Source: CAVQMC01 sp963713505
GTDB lineage: Bacteria > Bacteroidota > Ignavibacteria > Ignavibacteriales > Ignavibacteriaceae
Length of the DNA: 64,000 bases
NCBI GenBank assembly: GCA_963713505.1
Contig: CAVQMC010000019.1
Span: forward strand, 1-64,000
Direction: 5' to 3'
The position numbers were made by a program, and so were the translations under genes. The notes under the pieces are model-generated. The model did no database searches, had not been told where the DNA came from, and saw only the letters and a list, made by a program, of their open reading frames with translations. Below are positions 1 through 9,583 of the stretch, in pieces. Numbering within the stretch: the first letter of the stretch is position 1; every line of letters starts with the position of its first letter.

Positions 1-95
1 TTAGGCACTTAGTTGTACTAAGAAACATTTAGAAAGTTTGATTACTGATATTTACTTAGTGCAACTAAGTGAACTTAGTGCCTTAGTGTTAATTA
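1..95. repeat. Short interspersed intergenic repeat, copy 1
   Basis: AT-rich intergenic repeat made of inverted and direct copies of ACTTAGTG/CACTAAGT. The left part holds 'actaagaaacatttagaaag' and the right part 'cttagtgcaactaag' followed by 'cttagtgccttagtgtt', so the two arms can pair imperfectly. Close copies lie at 2430-2521 and 4877-4949, always between the tandem T9SS genes and their neighbours. It lies just past the 3' end of the first T9SS gene and may work as a transcript-end hairpin. The function is not established; the repetition is directly visible. Confidence 0.7.
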
Positions 96-141
96 TTTTA
101 TCCCGTTGCATGCGGATAAAAAAAATTGTTTATGCTTTTCA

Positions 142-2319
142 TTATTTCAAAAGAATAAGTTTCTTCGATGAACTGAAATTCTCTGTCGTTAGTCTGTAAA
201 AATAAACTCCCGATGGTAATTGGTTTCCATCAAATTTTATTTTATAATCACCCGATTTCTGATATTTATTAACAAGAGTTCTTATTTCCTGTCCAAGTAT
301 ATTATAAACTTCTACTTTGACTATGCCTGAAACAGGGATTGAATAACTTATTGTTGTCGTTGGATTAAATGGGTTAGGGTAGTTTTGATATAAAGCAAAA
401 TTTTCTATTTTTTGTGATATTTCTTTTATACCAGTTACTAAATCCACATTATAAAGTCCGTTTTTAGATGTACAAAAATAAAATCCTTTTGTTTTATCCT
501 GAAAGATATTAATTACTCCCGCACCAAAAGGTGTCGGTTGTAAAGTAACATTCCAAGTATCTCCATAATTTGTAGAAATATATATTTTGTTCGTATCTGA
601 AGATGAAAATACTGTTGTGGCAGTTATTACTGTACCATTGTTATTAGCAAATACAACTGGTATAATATTATTGTTATAAAATATTTGCTGCCATGAAGTG
701 CCCTCATCTTCTGAAAGAATTATTCCATTCAAATTTTCATAACGACTCGCTAAATAAATATAACCATTATCAATTGCTGCAATTGGATTATTTAGATCAA
801 AAGTATCAAAGCCTGACAAGACTGAGACAAATGAATTTCCTAAGTCACTTGTTTTATAAAGAACTTCTTGATGAGACTGAAAACCTATTACCCATAAAAC
901 ATTATTATTTATGTACATACCTGTTCCTGAATTTATAGGTAAAACATCCCAATTTTCACCGCCATCTATTGATCGTCTTAAATTATAAAATGTCGAAGCA
1001 AACAGTGTATCATCATTAACAGCCAGTACATTGTAAACAGGCATTAGTGTATCGGCCGTAAGGTTAGTCAATGTCCATGATTTACCTAAATTAGTTGATT
1101 TATATAAACCTTCATCTTCCGTAGCTGCATACAAATAATTAGATGGTGTAATTGTTACAGCCTCTACTTTATATAATCCCGTATTATTCCATTTCATTGT
1201 ATTCCGGTTATATTTTTGTACACCGGAAGGTGTTGCCGCTATTATCAAACTGTCTCCACTAAATACTATATTTTTTACTAATGATACAGGCAGCCCAATC
1301 TGATCAAATGTATAACCGCCGTCTGTTGAGCGGAATACACCTCCGTCACCATATCCGGTTACTCCATTTCCTTCTGATCCAATAAATATATCATCTTGTT
1401 TATTTATCTTTAAGCGGTAAACATCTTTTCTATAAAGACCTTTTTGATACTGTCTCCAATTTTGTCCTGAGTCTGATGTAATAAATAAACCATCATTAAG
1501 AGTACCAGCATAAAGATTTTTACCGGCATCGAAAGCCAGCGATAGTACTACTTTACCTGTTAAACCTAATTGTGTCCAATCTACACCCGCATTGGTAGAA
1601 AGATAAACTCCATCACCGCCATTGTAATAACCTGTACCGCAGTAAATATTGCTGTCTTTATCAATTATTATGGAAGATACGGGAAAACTTGGTAATGAAT
1701 TAATATGCTGCCAGGATATTCCGTTATCTGTAGTTGAGTATAATCCTGACTCGAATGTACCGGCATAAACCGTATTATCTGAATCGGTTGCAAATGCTAA
1801 TGGAGCGATATTGCTTGAATAAATCCAGTTGGCCCCATTGTTTGTTGTTCTGTAGGTTGGTCCTGCATCTCCATTGCCTGCAAATAAAATTCCTTCATGG
1901 CTTTCCCCAATAGCCCAGCATTCCGCTGTATTGTAACCATTGGATTTGCTTTGCCAGGTTTCGCCATTGTCGGTTGATAGAAATATCCCTTGTTGATCTG
2001 TTCCAATCCATATATAATCTTCTTTAGTAATATAAATTGAATAAACAGCGAAGTCATCAAACTGGCTATTAATTTTAGTCCAACTGTCTCCGTTATTGGT
2101 AGATTTATATAGTCCGTTTTGTAATAGTGGGTACATTCCGGCGAATATTTCACCTTTAGAATTTATTGCAATATCCCCCACTACTCCGCCCATAGGACCT
2201 TTTGTAGATGTCCAATTTAATTCCTGTGCTTTATTTAAACCCGATAAAAGAATGAGGCTTAAAAATATAAAAACCGAATAGAATGGAATTCTTAAAGATT
2301 TGTATCTTATTGTATTCAT
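142..2319 (-). CDS. T9SS-exported Asp-box (BNR/sialidase-like) beta-propeller protein, copy A
   Basis: A 725-residue secreted protein. Residues 1-31 form a signal peptide (hydrophobic core, then ...NKAQE). The body carries about twelve Asp-box motifs of the form S-x-D/N-x-G-x-x-W (for example 'STDNGETW', 'TSDSGQNW', 'STNYGDTW'), typical of sialidase/Vps10-type propellers. The C-terminal ~85 residues are a type-A T9SS sorting domain: 'FALYQNYPNPFNPTTTISYS', then VYNILGQ, a SGVYFYRL segment and a basic end. The protein is therefore expected to be exported by the type IX system and held at or released from the cell surface. No catalytic sialidase residues could be assigned, so an adhesive or structural role is as likely as an enzymatic one. 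The ATG at 2317-2319 precedes a clear signal peptide. The first ~460 codons are repeated downstream in copy B with no change seen. Confidence 0.85.
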   Translation of the reverse strand: MNTIRYKSLRIPFYSVFIFLSLILLSGLNKAQELNWTSTKGPMGGVVGDIAINSKGEIFAGMYPLLQNGLYKSTNNGDSWTKINSQFDDFAVYSIYITKEDYIWIGTDQQGIFLSTDNGETWQSKSNGYNTAECWAIGESHEGILFAGNGDAGPTYRTTNNGANWIYSSNIAPLAFATDSDNTVYAGTFESGLYSTTDNGISWQHINSLPSFPVSSIIIDKDSNIYCGTGYYNGGDGVYLSTNAGVDWTQLGLTGKVVLSLAFDAGKNLYAGTLNDGLFITSDSGQNWRQYQKGLYRKDVYRLKINKQDDIFIGSEGNGVTGYGDGGVFRSTDGGYTFDQIGLPVSLVKNIVFSGDSLIIAATPSGVQKYNRNTMKWNNTGLYKVEAVTITPSNYLYAATEDEGLYKSTNLGKSWTLTNLTADTLMPVYNVLAVNDDTLFASTFYNLRRSIDGGENWDVLPINSGTGMYINNNVLWVIGFQSHQEVLYKTSDLGNSFVSVLSGFDTFDLNNPIAAIDNGYIYLASRYENLNGIILSEDEGTSWQQIFYNNNIIPVVFANNNGTVITATTVFSSSDTNKIYISTNYGDTWNVTLQPTPFGAGVINIFQDKTKGFYFCTSKNGLYNVDLVTGIKEISQKIENFALYQNYPNPFNPTTTISYSIPVSGIVKVEVYNILGQEIRTLVNKYQKSGDYKIKFDGNQLPSGVYFYRLTTENFSSSKKLILLK

Positions 2320-2466
2320 TTAATTCCCCGAAATATAGAATTGCTCTAAATAATATGCTTAAAAATTCAACCAGAAGCAAGATATTTGGTTACCTTAGTT
2401 CCAATTAACAATTCAAAACTTTACTTTACCACTTAGACACTTAGAGCACTAAGAAACACTTAGAAA
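933..2466. repeat. 1.53-kb direct repeat, copy 1
   Basis: Positions 933-2466 recur at 3380-4913 (constant offset 2447) with no difference seen by eye. The repeat covers the first ~460 codons of the T9SS gene plus about 147 bases upstream of its start codon. Outside it the two genes are clearly related but diverged, which points to recent gene conversion or unequal exchange, or to an assembly artefact. Confidence 0.9.
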
Positions 2467-2521
2467 ATTTGATTATTGTTTTTTACTTAGTGCAACTAAG
2501 TGAACTTAGTGCCTTAGTGTT
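2430..2521. repeat. Short interspersed intergenic repeat, copy 2
   Basis: Second copy of the ACTTAGTG/CACTAAGT inverted-repeat element. It starts 'cacttagacacttagagcac' and ends 'cttagtgccttagtgtt'. It lies between the start of T9SS copy A and the end of copy B. Like copy 1 it is followed by the shared tract that runs into the sorting-domain codons of the neighbouring gene. Confidence 0.7.
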
Positions 2522-2572
2522 AATTATTTTATCCCGTTGCAAGCGGATAAAAAAAATTGTTTATGCTTTTCA

Positions 2573-4766
2573 TTATTTCAAAAGAATAAGTTTCTTTGAT
2601 GAAGTGAAATTCTCTGTGGTTAACCTATATATATAAACTCCGCTCGGTAAATTATTAGCATTAAATTCTATAACATGTTCTCCTTTTTTTTCATATTGAT
2701 TTACCAATGTTCTTATTTCCTGTCCAAGTATATTATAAACCTCTATTTTGACTAAGCCCGAAACATGGATTGAATATCTTATTGTTGTCGTTGGATTAAA
2801 TGGGTTAGGGTAGTTTTGATATAAAGCAAAATTTTCTATTTTTTGTGATATTTCTTTTATACCAGTTACTAAATCCACTTTATATAAACCTTCTCCATCT
2901 GTTCCAATAAAGTATTGATCTTCATTGTCTTGTTTAATATCTGTAATTGAAATTCCAAAACCGGTAGGTTGGGCCATACTCTTCCAATTGTCACCAAAAT
3001 CGGTAGAAATATAAACTTTATTTGTATCATAAATGCTTGTTATTATTGTGCTAGTCATTACTATTCCGGAATTATTAGCGAAGATAACTGATTTACCGTT
3101 AGTTAAAAATAACACTTGCTCCCAGCTAAAACCCTGATCAGTTGAACGAATTACTCCATTCAAATTATTGTCACGACTTGCTAGAAAAACATAACCATTA
3201 TTTATTGCTACAATTGGACTATTAATATCCCAAGTACGGAAGCCCGAATATACCGAGTCAAACGTGTTTCCAAAGCATTTGAAGATCTAAATAAAGTTCG
3301 TACATTATTAGTGATATCCGGTCAACCAAAAAAATTTTTGTTTAAAATAAAATAGACCTCTGGAGTAATCACCTGATTATTATAGGTAAAACATCCCAAT
3401 TTTCACCGCCATCTATTGATCGTCTTAAATTATAAAATGTCGAAGCAAACAGTGTATCATCATTAACAGCCAGTACATTGTAAACAGGCATTAGTGTATC
3501 GGCCGTAAGGTTAGTCAATGTCCATGATTTACCTAAATTAGTTGATTTATATAAACCTTCATCTTCCGTAGCTGCATACAAATAATTAGATGGTGTAATT
3601 GTTACAGCCTCTACTTTATATAATCCCGTATTATTCCATTTCATTGTATTCCGGTTATATTTTTGTACACCGGAAGGTGTTGCCGCTATTATCAAACTGT
3701 CTCCACTAAATACTATATTTTTTACTAATGATACAGGCAGCCCAATCTGATCAAATGTATAACCGCCGTCTGTTGAGCGGAATACACCTCCGTCACCATA
3801 TCCGGTTACTCCATTTCCTTCTGATCCAATAAATATATCATCTTGTTTATTTATCTTTAAGCGGTAAACATCTTTTCTATAAAGACCTTTTTGATACTGT
3901 CTCCAATTTTGTCCTGAGTCTGATGTAATAAATAAACCATCATTAAGAGTACCAGCATAAAGATTTTTACCGGCATCGAAAGCCAGCGATAGTACTACTT
4001 TACCTGTTAAACCTAATTGTGTCCAATCTACACCCGCATTGGTAGAAAGATAAACTCCATCACCGCCATTGTAATAACCTGTACCGCAGTAAATATTGCT
4101 GTCTTTATCAATTATTATGGAAGATACGGGAAAACTTGGTAATGAATTAATATGCTGCCAGGATATTCCGTTATCTGTAGTTGAGTATAATCCTGACTCG
4201 AATGTACCGGCATAAACCGTATTATCTGAATCGGTTGCAAATGCTAATGGAGCGATATTGCTTGAATAAATCCAGTTGGCCCCATTGTTTGTTGTTCTGT
4301 AGGTTGGTCCTGCATCTCCATTGCCTGCAAATAAAATTCCTTCATGGCTTTCCCCAATAGCCCAGCATTCCGCTGTATTGTAACCATTGGATTTGCTTTG
4401 CCAGGTTTCGCCATTGTCGGTTGATAGAAATATCCCTTGTTGATCTGTTCCAATCCATATATAATCTTCTTTAGTAATATAAATTGAATAAACAGCGAAG
4501 TCATCAAACTGGCTATTAATTTTAGTCCAACTGTCTCCGTTATTGGTAGATTTATATAGTCCGTTTTGTAATAGTGGGTACATTCCGGCGAATATTTCAC
4601 CTTTAGAATTTATTGCAATATCCCCCACTACTCCGCCCATAGGACCTTTTGTAGATGTCCAATTTAATTCCTGTGCTTTATTTAAACCCGATAAAAGAAT
4701 GAGGCTTAAAAATATAAAAACCGAATAGAATGGAATTCTTAAAGATTTGTATCTTATTGTATTCAT
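2573..4766 (-). pseudogene. T9SS-exported Asp-box propeller protein, copy B, interrupted by frameshifts
   Basis: Tandem paralogue of the gene at 142-2319 with almost the same total length. Codons 1 to ~460 show no difference from copy A. The reading frame is then lost near 3380 (ends ...VLPIIIR-stop), changes again near 3330-3340 beside an A7/T5 run, and again near 3275 (CTTTGG where CTTTTGG restores the frame). Restoring one base at each point gives a continuous protein aligning to copy A: NNVRTLFRSSNA, then FGNTFDSVYSGF, then NNLNGVIRSTDQG. It ends in the same T9SS type-A domain ('YQNYPNPFNPTTTIRYSI'). The reading frame from about 3289 to 2573 is open but has no credible start of its own. 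Either this is a decaying duplicate or the three indels are sequence errors at homopolymers; the window-wide indel pattern favours errors. Confidence 0.75.
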
Positions 4767-4913
4767 TTAATTCCCCGAAATATAGAATTGCTCTAAATAA
4801 TATGCTTAAAAATTCAACCAGAAGCAAGATATTTGGTTACCTTAGTTCCAATTAACAATTCAAAACTTTACTTTACCACTTAGACACTTAGAGCACTAAG
4901 AAACACTTAGAAA
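3380..4913. repeat. 1.53-kb direct repeat, copy 2
   Basis: Second copy of the repeat at 933-2466. The left edge coincides with the first frameshift in T9SS copy B. The right edge is inside the short interspersed repeat, where the sequences part (aaagtttgattactg versus aaaatttgattattg). Confidence 0.9.
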
Positions 4914-4949
4914 GTTTGATTACTGATTTTTACTTAGTGCCTTAGTGTT
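4877..4949. repeat. Short interspersed intergenic repeat, copy 3
   Basis: Third copy of the ACTTAGTG/CACTAAGT element, slightly shorter: the central 'caactaagtgaacttagtg' part present in copies 1 and 2 is missing. It lies between the start of T9SS copy B and the end of the EVE-domain gene. Confidence 0.65.
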
Positions 4950-4981
4950 TTACTTTCGACATAATAACCTTAAATCTAAAA

Positions 4982-5404
4982 TCATTTAATCATTAATTCA
5001 GAAATTACTTTAAAATCTTTTTCACTTATTTCTAAAAAACCGAACCGGAAAGGATATCCCCAATGTTTTTTATCTTTAATAATTTCCAATTTATCAATTA
5101 ACGGAAGAATAGATACTTCTTTGCACTTTTTAAATTCAATATTTCTTCTAAACGGAACAAAGCCATTTCCCATATCGAATTGATAAAGCTCTTCATCTTT
5201 GACTCTTCCTATCGCAGTAAACCTTTGCAGTTTAGTTTTTTCTTCAAGCTTTTCTTTGGAAGAATAGAATAAAATCATATCATCCTTCTGCAAACGTTTT
5301 AAAGAAACAGCTTTGCCGTGATTCGCCTGGCAGAAACCTCCTTTTACTCCGCGCATAACATGATCTTTAGAAGCTGCTATTATCCAGTATTTTTTATTTC
5401 TCAT
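4982..5404 (-). CDS. EVE domain-containing protein
   Basis: A 140-residue single-domain protein of the EVE family (PUA-like fold, formerly DUF55/UPF0310). The family start 'KKYWIIAASKDHVMRGV', a 'KGGFCQANHGK' segment, 'DMILFYSS' and the late 'WGYPFRFGFLEIS' match its usual pattern and length. EVE domains bind modified bases in DNA or RNA; some act in restriction of modified DNA, others in RNA metabolism. Stand-alone EVE proteins like this one have no firm role. The ATG at 5402-5404 is at the normal family N-terminus. No restriction genes are adjacent, so a defence role is not supported here. Confidence 0.85.
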   Translation of the reverse strand: MRNKKYWIIAASKDHVMRGVKGGFCQANHGKAVSLKRLQKDDMILFYSSKEKLEEKTKLQRFTAIGRVKDEELYQFDMGNGFVPFRRNIEFKKCKEVSILPLIDKLEIIKDKKHWGYPFRFGFLEISEKDFKVISELMIK

Positions 5405-5505
5405 TTAGTTTATCTCAATTATTTTTATACTCTTATTATCCAGCGCTTGTTTAACTTCACTAAACAGATAATAAATTAATGTTATTTTATTAAATAAGGT
5501 TTAAT

Positions 5506-6019
5506 ATGAAAACAAAATTTTTAATTCGTTCAAAATTAATTTTATCTTCAATAATTTTGTTATTTGTATTCCAAAGCTGCAGTCAAAATCCTAATAAATA
5601 TCAAAAACAAATTGACAGCCTGCAGGCCCAAATTGATTCAATAAAAAACTTTTATAAACCGGGTTTGGGAGAATTAATGAGCACTATTCAGCTTCATCAT
5701 GCAAAACTTTGGTTTGCAGGAATAAATAAAAACTGGGCTTTGGCAGATTTTGAAATCGGAGAATTAAAAGAAGCTTTTAACAGCGCTCAAACAATTGAAA
5801 CCGATCGTCCGGAAGTAAAGGATATTCCAATGATTCTTCCAATTTTAGACAGCTTGGGTAATTCAGTTAAACAAAAAATATGAATGCTTTTAAAAGAATT
5901 TTAAAACTATGACAACAACCTGCAACGATTGTCATAAAATTAATCACTTTGGGTTTAATGTAATTAAAATTCCGGATAAAGAACCTGTAGTAAATCAGGA
6001 ATTCAAACCAATAAAATAA
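5506..6019 (+). CDS. Small lipoprotein with a C-terminal CxxCH haem-binding motif (two frameshifts)
   Basis: The first 125 codons (5506-5883) encode a lipoprotein: basic N-terminus, hydrophobic core and lipobox LFVFQSC (Cys25), then a short coiled segment and a helical 'LHHAKLWFAGINKNWALADF' region. The frame stops at 5883, but adding one base in the A-run near 5876 and one in that near 5906 continues it as ...NMNAFKRILKTM, then TTTCNDCHKINHFGF, ending at TAA 6017-6019. TCNDCH is a CxxCH c-type haem motif. The Trp-Ala-rich helical part followed by a late CxxCH and NHFGF is the pattern of small monohaem c-type cytochrome-like lipoproteins in Bacteroidota-related bacteria. The joined protein is about 171 residues, probably periplasm-facing and membrane-anchored. 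Its partner is unknown. It ends one base before the convergent VOC gene. Confidence 0.65.
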
Positions 6020-6517
6020 TTATTCTTCTTCCTCATCAAGTTCGGCAAGCAGTCCTAAAAGATCCAAATGCTTTGTAGTCATTTCCAAATGACCTTCACT
6101 GTCGATCGGCCAGTCTTCCAATTCTCTGTCTGCATAAAGTTCAACACCGTTACCATCGGGATCCGTTAAATAAATTGATTCTGAAACTCCGTGATCGGAA
6201 GCTCCGGCAATTGGAAAATTTAATTCATATAATCTTTTTACTATTCTGGCAAGCTCTTTTCTGGAGGGATATAAAATTGCAAAGTGATATAAACCTGTAT
6301 GTCCGTTCGGCGGAGGAGTTGCGCCTTTTCCGTGCCATGTATTCAAAGCTATATGATGATGATAGCCTCCGGCGGATAGGAAAACTGCAGAGTCGCCGTA
6401 CCATGTTGTAATTTCAAAACCTAAAACTTCCCTGTAAAATTTTAAAGATTTATTAAGATCAGAAACCGTTAAATGAATGTGACCGATTCTTACATCGGGA
6501 TTTACTCTAAATTCCAC
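6020..6517 (-). CDS. VOC family metalloenzyme (glyoxalase/extradiol dioxygenase-like, CatE type)
   Basis: A 165-residue protein with the vicinal-oxygen-chelate fold (two beta-alpha-beta-beta-beta units). Likely metal ligands are His in GHIHLTV, His in GLYHFAIL and Glu in GNGVELYAD, arranged as in catechol-2,3-dioxygenase-like (CatE) members. 'YLTDPDGNGVELY' is the typical closing motif. The substrate cannot be read from sequence; extradiol ring cleavage, thiol transfer or glyoxalase chemistry are all known in the family. The C-terminus is an acidic tail (LAELDEEEE). The gene converges on the haem lipoprotein gene with no gap. Confidence 0.8.
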   Translation of the reverse strand: MEFRVNPDVRIGHIHLTVSDLNKSLKFYREVLGFEITTWYGDSAVFLSAGGYHHHIALNTWHGKGATPPPNGHTGLYHFAILYPSRKELARIVKRLYELNFPIAGASDHGVSESIYLTDPDGNGVELYADRELEDWPIDSEGHLEMTTKHLDLLGLLAELDEEEE

Positions 6518-6588
6518 TGCTTTTCTTTCTATTTTTGGACTTCAAATTAAACTAAGTATAATTTTAATTTCAACTTATTTATTATTTT

Positions 6589-9070
6589 TTAAGAAAAATC
6601 CATTTCCAAAGGTTTTACATCCCAAATTTTTTCTGCATAATTTTTAACAGAAATATCGCTTGAGAATTTTCCCATTCTTGCAACATTAATAATAGTTTTT
6701 TTTGTCCATTCAGTTTGATCTTTATACAATTCGCTTACTTTATCCTGTGTTTCTATGTAAGCTTTGTAATCTGCAAACAAACAGTAATAATCATTATTAA
6801 TTAATTCATTTATAATCGGCTGAAATATTCCTTTTTCCTTTTGAGAAAAATAATCGTTCGCAATCATATCGATTATTCTTTTCAATTCGGGGATTTCATC
6901 ATAATATTTTTTAGGATTATATCCGCCTTCTTTTAATTTTACAATTTCATCTTCGGTCATACCAAAAATAAAAATATTATCCTTCCCTACTTCATTCATT
7001 ATTTCCACATTTGCGCCGTCAAGAGTTCCGATTGTTAAAGCTCCGTTCAATGATAATTTCATATTCCCTGTTCCGGAAGCTTCAAAACCTGCTGTTGAAA
7101 TTTGTTCTGATAAATCTGCAGCGGGAATAATTTTTTCTGCTAAGGTTACACCGTAATCTTTAAGGAAAAATACTTTAAGTTTGTCTCCAATATCTTTATC
7201 ATTATTAACAACATCAGCAACCGAATTTATTAACTTTATAATTAATTTAGCTTGCGTATAAGCAGGAGCTGCTTTTCCGGCAAATACAAATGTACGCGGA
7301 ACAATATCAATTTTAGGATTATCCTTTATTCTATTATAAAGTGTAATTATGTGGAATACATTAAGAAGCTGCCTTTTATATTCATGAAATCTTTTTACAT
7401 GCACATCAAACATTGATTCATGATTTACTTTAATGTTATGTTCTTTTTGAATGTATTCAATCAATATTTTTTTAGATAACCATTTTGCTGTTTGCCAGTT
7501 TTCAATAAAGCTTTCGTCATTATTTAATTTTTCAATCTTTTTAATTTCTACCAAATTTGTAAGCCAGCCGTCTCCTATTTTATCCGATATCATACTTGCT
7601 AAAAGCGGGTTTGCGGTTTTCAGCCATCGTCTTTGTGTAATTCCGTTTGTAATGTTTATAAATTTCTTCGGAAATATTTTATTAAAGTGAGGGAAAATTC
7701 TTGTCTTCAAAATTTTTGTATGAAGTTCCGCTACACCGTTAACTTTATGCGAACCGACAATTGCAAGGTTTGCCATTTTTACTTTTTTGTCATTTCCCTC
7801 TTCTATTATGGAAAGTTTCCTAATTATTGATTCATCTGTTGAATAATTTTCTCTTACATAGTCAAGAAATCTTTGGTTTATTTCGTAAATGATTTGCATA
7901 TGTCTCGGAAGCAATTCTTCAAAAATGGAAACCGGCCATTCCTCTAAAGCTTCCGGAACAACCGTATGATTTGTATATGCAAAAGTTTTTGTTGTTATAT
8001 CCCATGCTTTTTCCCAGGAAAGGTTTTCTTCATCCAATAAAATTCTCATCAAATCCGGTATTGCAATAACCGGATGTGTATCATTTAGCTGGATGGCAGT
8101 TTTTTCCGCAAATTTATCTATTGATTTATGATTTATTTTATATTTCCTAATTATATCCTGCAAGTGTTGCGGAAACAAAAAAGTACTGCTGTCTTAATCT
8201 TAAAAATTTTCCTTCAACAATTGTATCGTTCGGATATAGAACTTTGGAAATATTTTCCGACATGCTTTTACTTTCAACAGCAGCAAGATAATTGCCTTTG
8301 TTAAAATCCTTAAAGCTGAAATCTTCTGTAGCTTTTGCCTGCCATAATCTTAAATTGTTTACAGTATTATTTCCATATCCCGGAACAGGAATATCATAAG
8401 CAACAGCAAGCACATTATCGGTATCAACCCAATCAAATTTTAAATCGCCTTTTTCATTCTTATTAACTACAACTTTTCCATGAAATTTTACTTTGTTGAC
8501 AAGCCTTCTTCTAAAAATATCCCATGGATTTCCGTTGCTGAGCCATTTATCTGCTTTCTCAACTTGATATCCTTTTTCAATTTCTTGTGCGAAAATTCCG
8601 TATTCATATCTAATCCCGTAACCGAAAGCAGGCAATTGCAAAGTAGCCATTGAATCAAGATAACATGCAGCTAATCTTCCTAAACCTCCGTTTCCCAAAC
8701 CCATATCACGTTCATAATCCCGGATTTCTTCCAGACTATAGCCATCTTGTTTTAACAAGTTATAACATTCATCGTAATAATTTAAGTTGATTAAGACATT
8801 TCCTAAAAGTCTTCCCATCAAAAATTCCATGGAAAGATAGTAAACACGTTTTACATCATTTTGAATATATTTATGCTGTGTGCGCAGCCATTGCCTTACC
8901 ATTTTATCTCTTACAGCTAAGGATAAAGCATAATATGCATCGTCCCCGGTTGCCGTATATTTATCTTTAACAAGCGTAAATTCCAAATGCTCGGCAAATT
9001 GATTGGATAAAGAATAACTGCTGGATCTTTCTTTATCGGTAAAGAAAATTGATTTATTTTTTTTATTCAT
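6589..9070 (-). CDS. glgP: Glycogen/starch/maltodextrin phosphorylase (one frameshift)
   Basis: GT35 family phosphorylase, releasing glucose-1-phosphate from alpha-1,4-glucan ends with PLP as cofactor. The N-terminal part (9070 to about 8160) shows 'YYLSMEFLMGRLLGNVLINL' and 'DMGLGNGGLGRLAACYLDSM'. The C-terminal part shows 'VHVKRFHEYKRQLLN', 'FVFAGKAAPAY' and the PLP-lysine block 'EASGTGNMKLSLNGALTIGT'. The frame breaks near 8161-8164: 'QQYFFVSATL' must join 'QDIIRKYKINHKSIDKFA', and removing one T from ACACTTGCAGG restores it. Joined length is about 827 residues, normal for the family (E. coli GlgP 815). The break is most easily explained as a sequence error. RidA lies 78 bases upstream on the same strand. 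Confidence 0.93.
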
Positions 9071-9148
9071 ATTATTTCCTTAAAATTCCCCTGACATATT
9101 TTAAATATAATTAATCGCGAAATAACTAAAGAAATATTTTTTAATTTA

Positions 9149-9541
9149 CTAACCATTAACAATCGCAGTTGCTTCAATTTCAACCAGAAACTCGGGATTT
9201 ATTAATGATTTTACTTCAATCATAGAAGTTGCCGGTTTTATATCTTTAAATACTTCTCCGTGTGCCTTCCCGATTTCTTCCCAATTCGAAATATCGGTTA
9301 CGTAAATTCTGGTTCTAATAACATCCTCTAATTTTCCTCCGGCTTCAATTAAAGCTTTGGATATTTTTTGTAAAATAAATTTAGTTTGTTCGTAAGAATT
9401 GTTCCTTCCAACAATTTCATTTTCTACGTTCACAGGAGCCGTTCCGGAAACTTCAATTAAATTGCCTATTCTTACTGCACGGGAATATCCTACAATATTT
9501 TCCCATTTAGCACCGGAGGCAATATTAATTCTTTTGTTCAT
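9149..9541 (-). CDS. RidA family reactive enamine/imine deaminase
   Basis: A 130-residue protein of the RidA/YjgF/YER057c/UK114 family, full length. It has the N-terminal 'NIASGAKWENIVGYSRAVRI' start and the family block 'TRIYVTDISNWEEIGKAHGE', whose Arg normally binds the carboxylate of the enamine/imine substrate, followed by 'PATSMIEVKSL' and 'VEIEATAIV'. Family members hydrolyse reactive enamines made by PLP enzymes, mostly in the cytoplasm as trimers. The 'YSRAVRIGNLIEVSGT' style places it in a RidA subfamily rather than close to E. coli RidA itself, so the exact substrate is open. Confidence 0.88.
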   Translation of the reverse strand: MNKRINIASGAKWENIVGYSRAVRIGNLIEVSGTAPVNVENEIVGRNNSYEQTKFILQKISKALIEAGGKLEDVIRTRIYVTDISNWEEIGKAHGEVFKDIKPATSMIEVKSLINPEFLVEIEATAIVNG

Positions 9542-9583
9542 TTTTATAACCTATTAATTTTCTTATAGATAAAAAAAATAAAT

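Noticed and set aside
1797..2281. Small open frames inside the T9SS repeat on both strands (repeated at 4244-4728).
   Set aside because: They lie wholly inside the propeller coding region in other frames and have no domain or signal features; their repetition follows from the DNA repeat.
1..4949. CRISPR array, because of repeated intergenic units.
   Set aside because: Only three units about 2.4 kb apart with genes between them; no regular spacers and no cas genes.
1..4949. Insertion sequence or transposon causing the T9SS duplication.
   Set aside because: No transposase reading frame and no terminal inverted repeats or target duplications at the repeat edges.
4982..5404. EVE-domain protein as part of a defence system.
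   Set aside because: No restriction, methylation or nuclease genes lie nearby; housekeeping context on both sides.
8147..8178. Two overlapping separate phosphorylase genes.
   Set aside because: Both parts are complementary pieces of one GT35 enzyme; a one-base frameshift explains the overlap.
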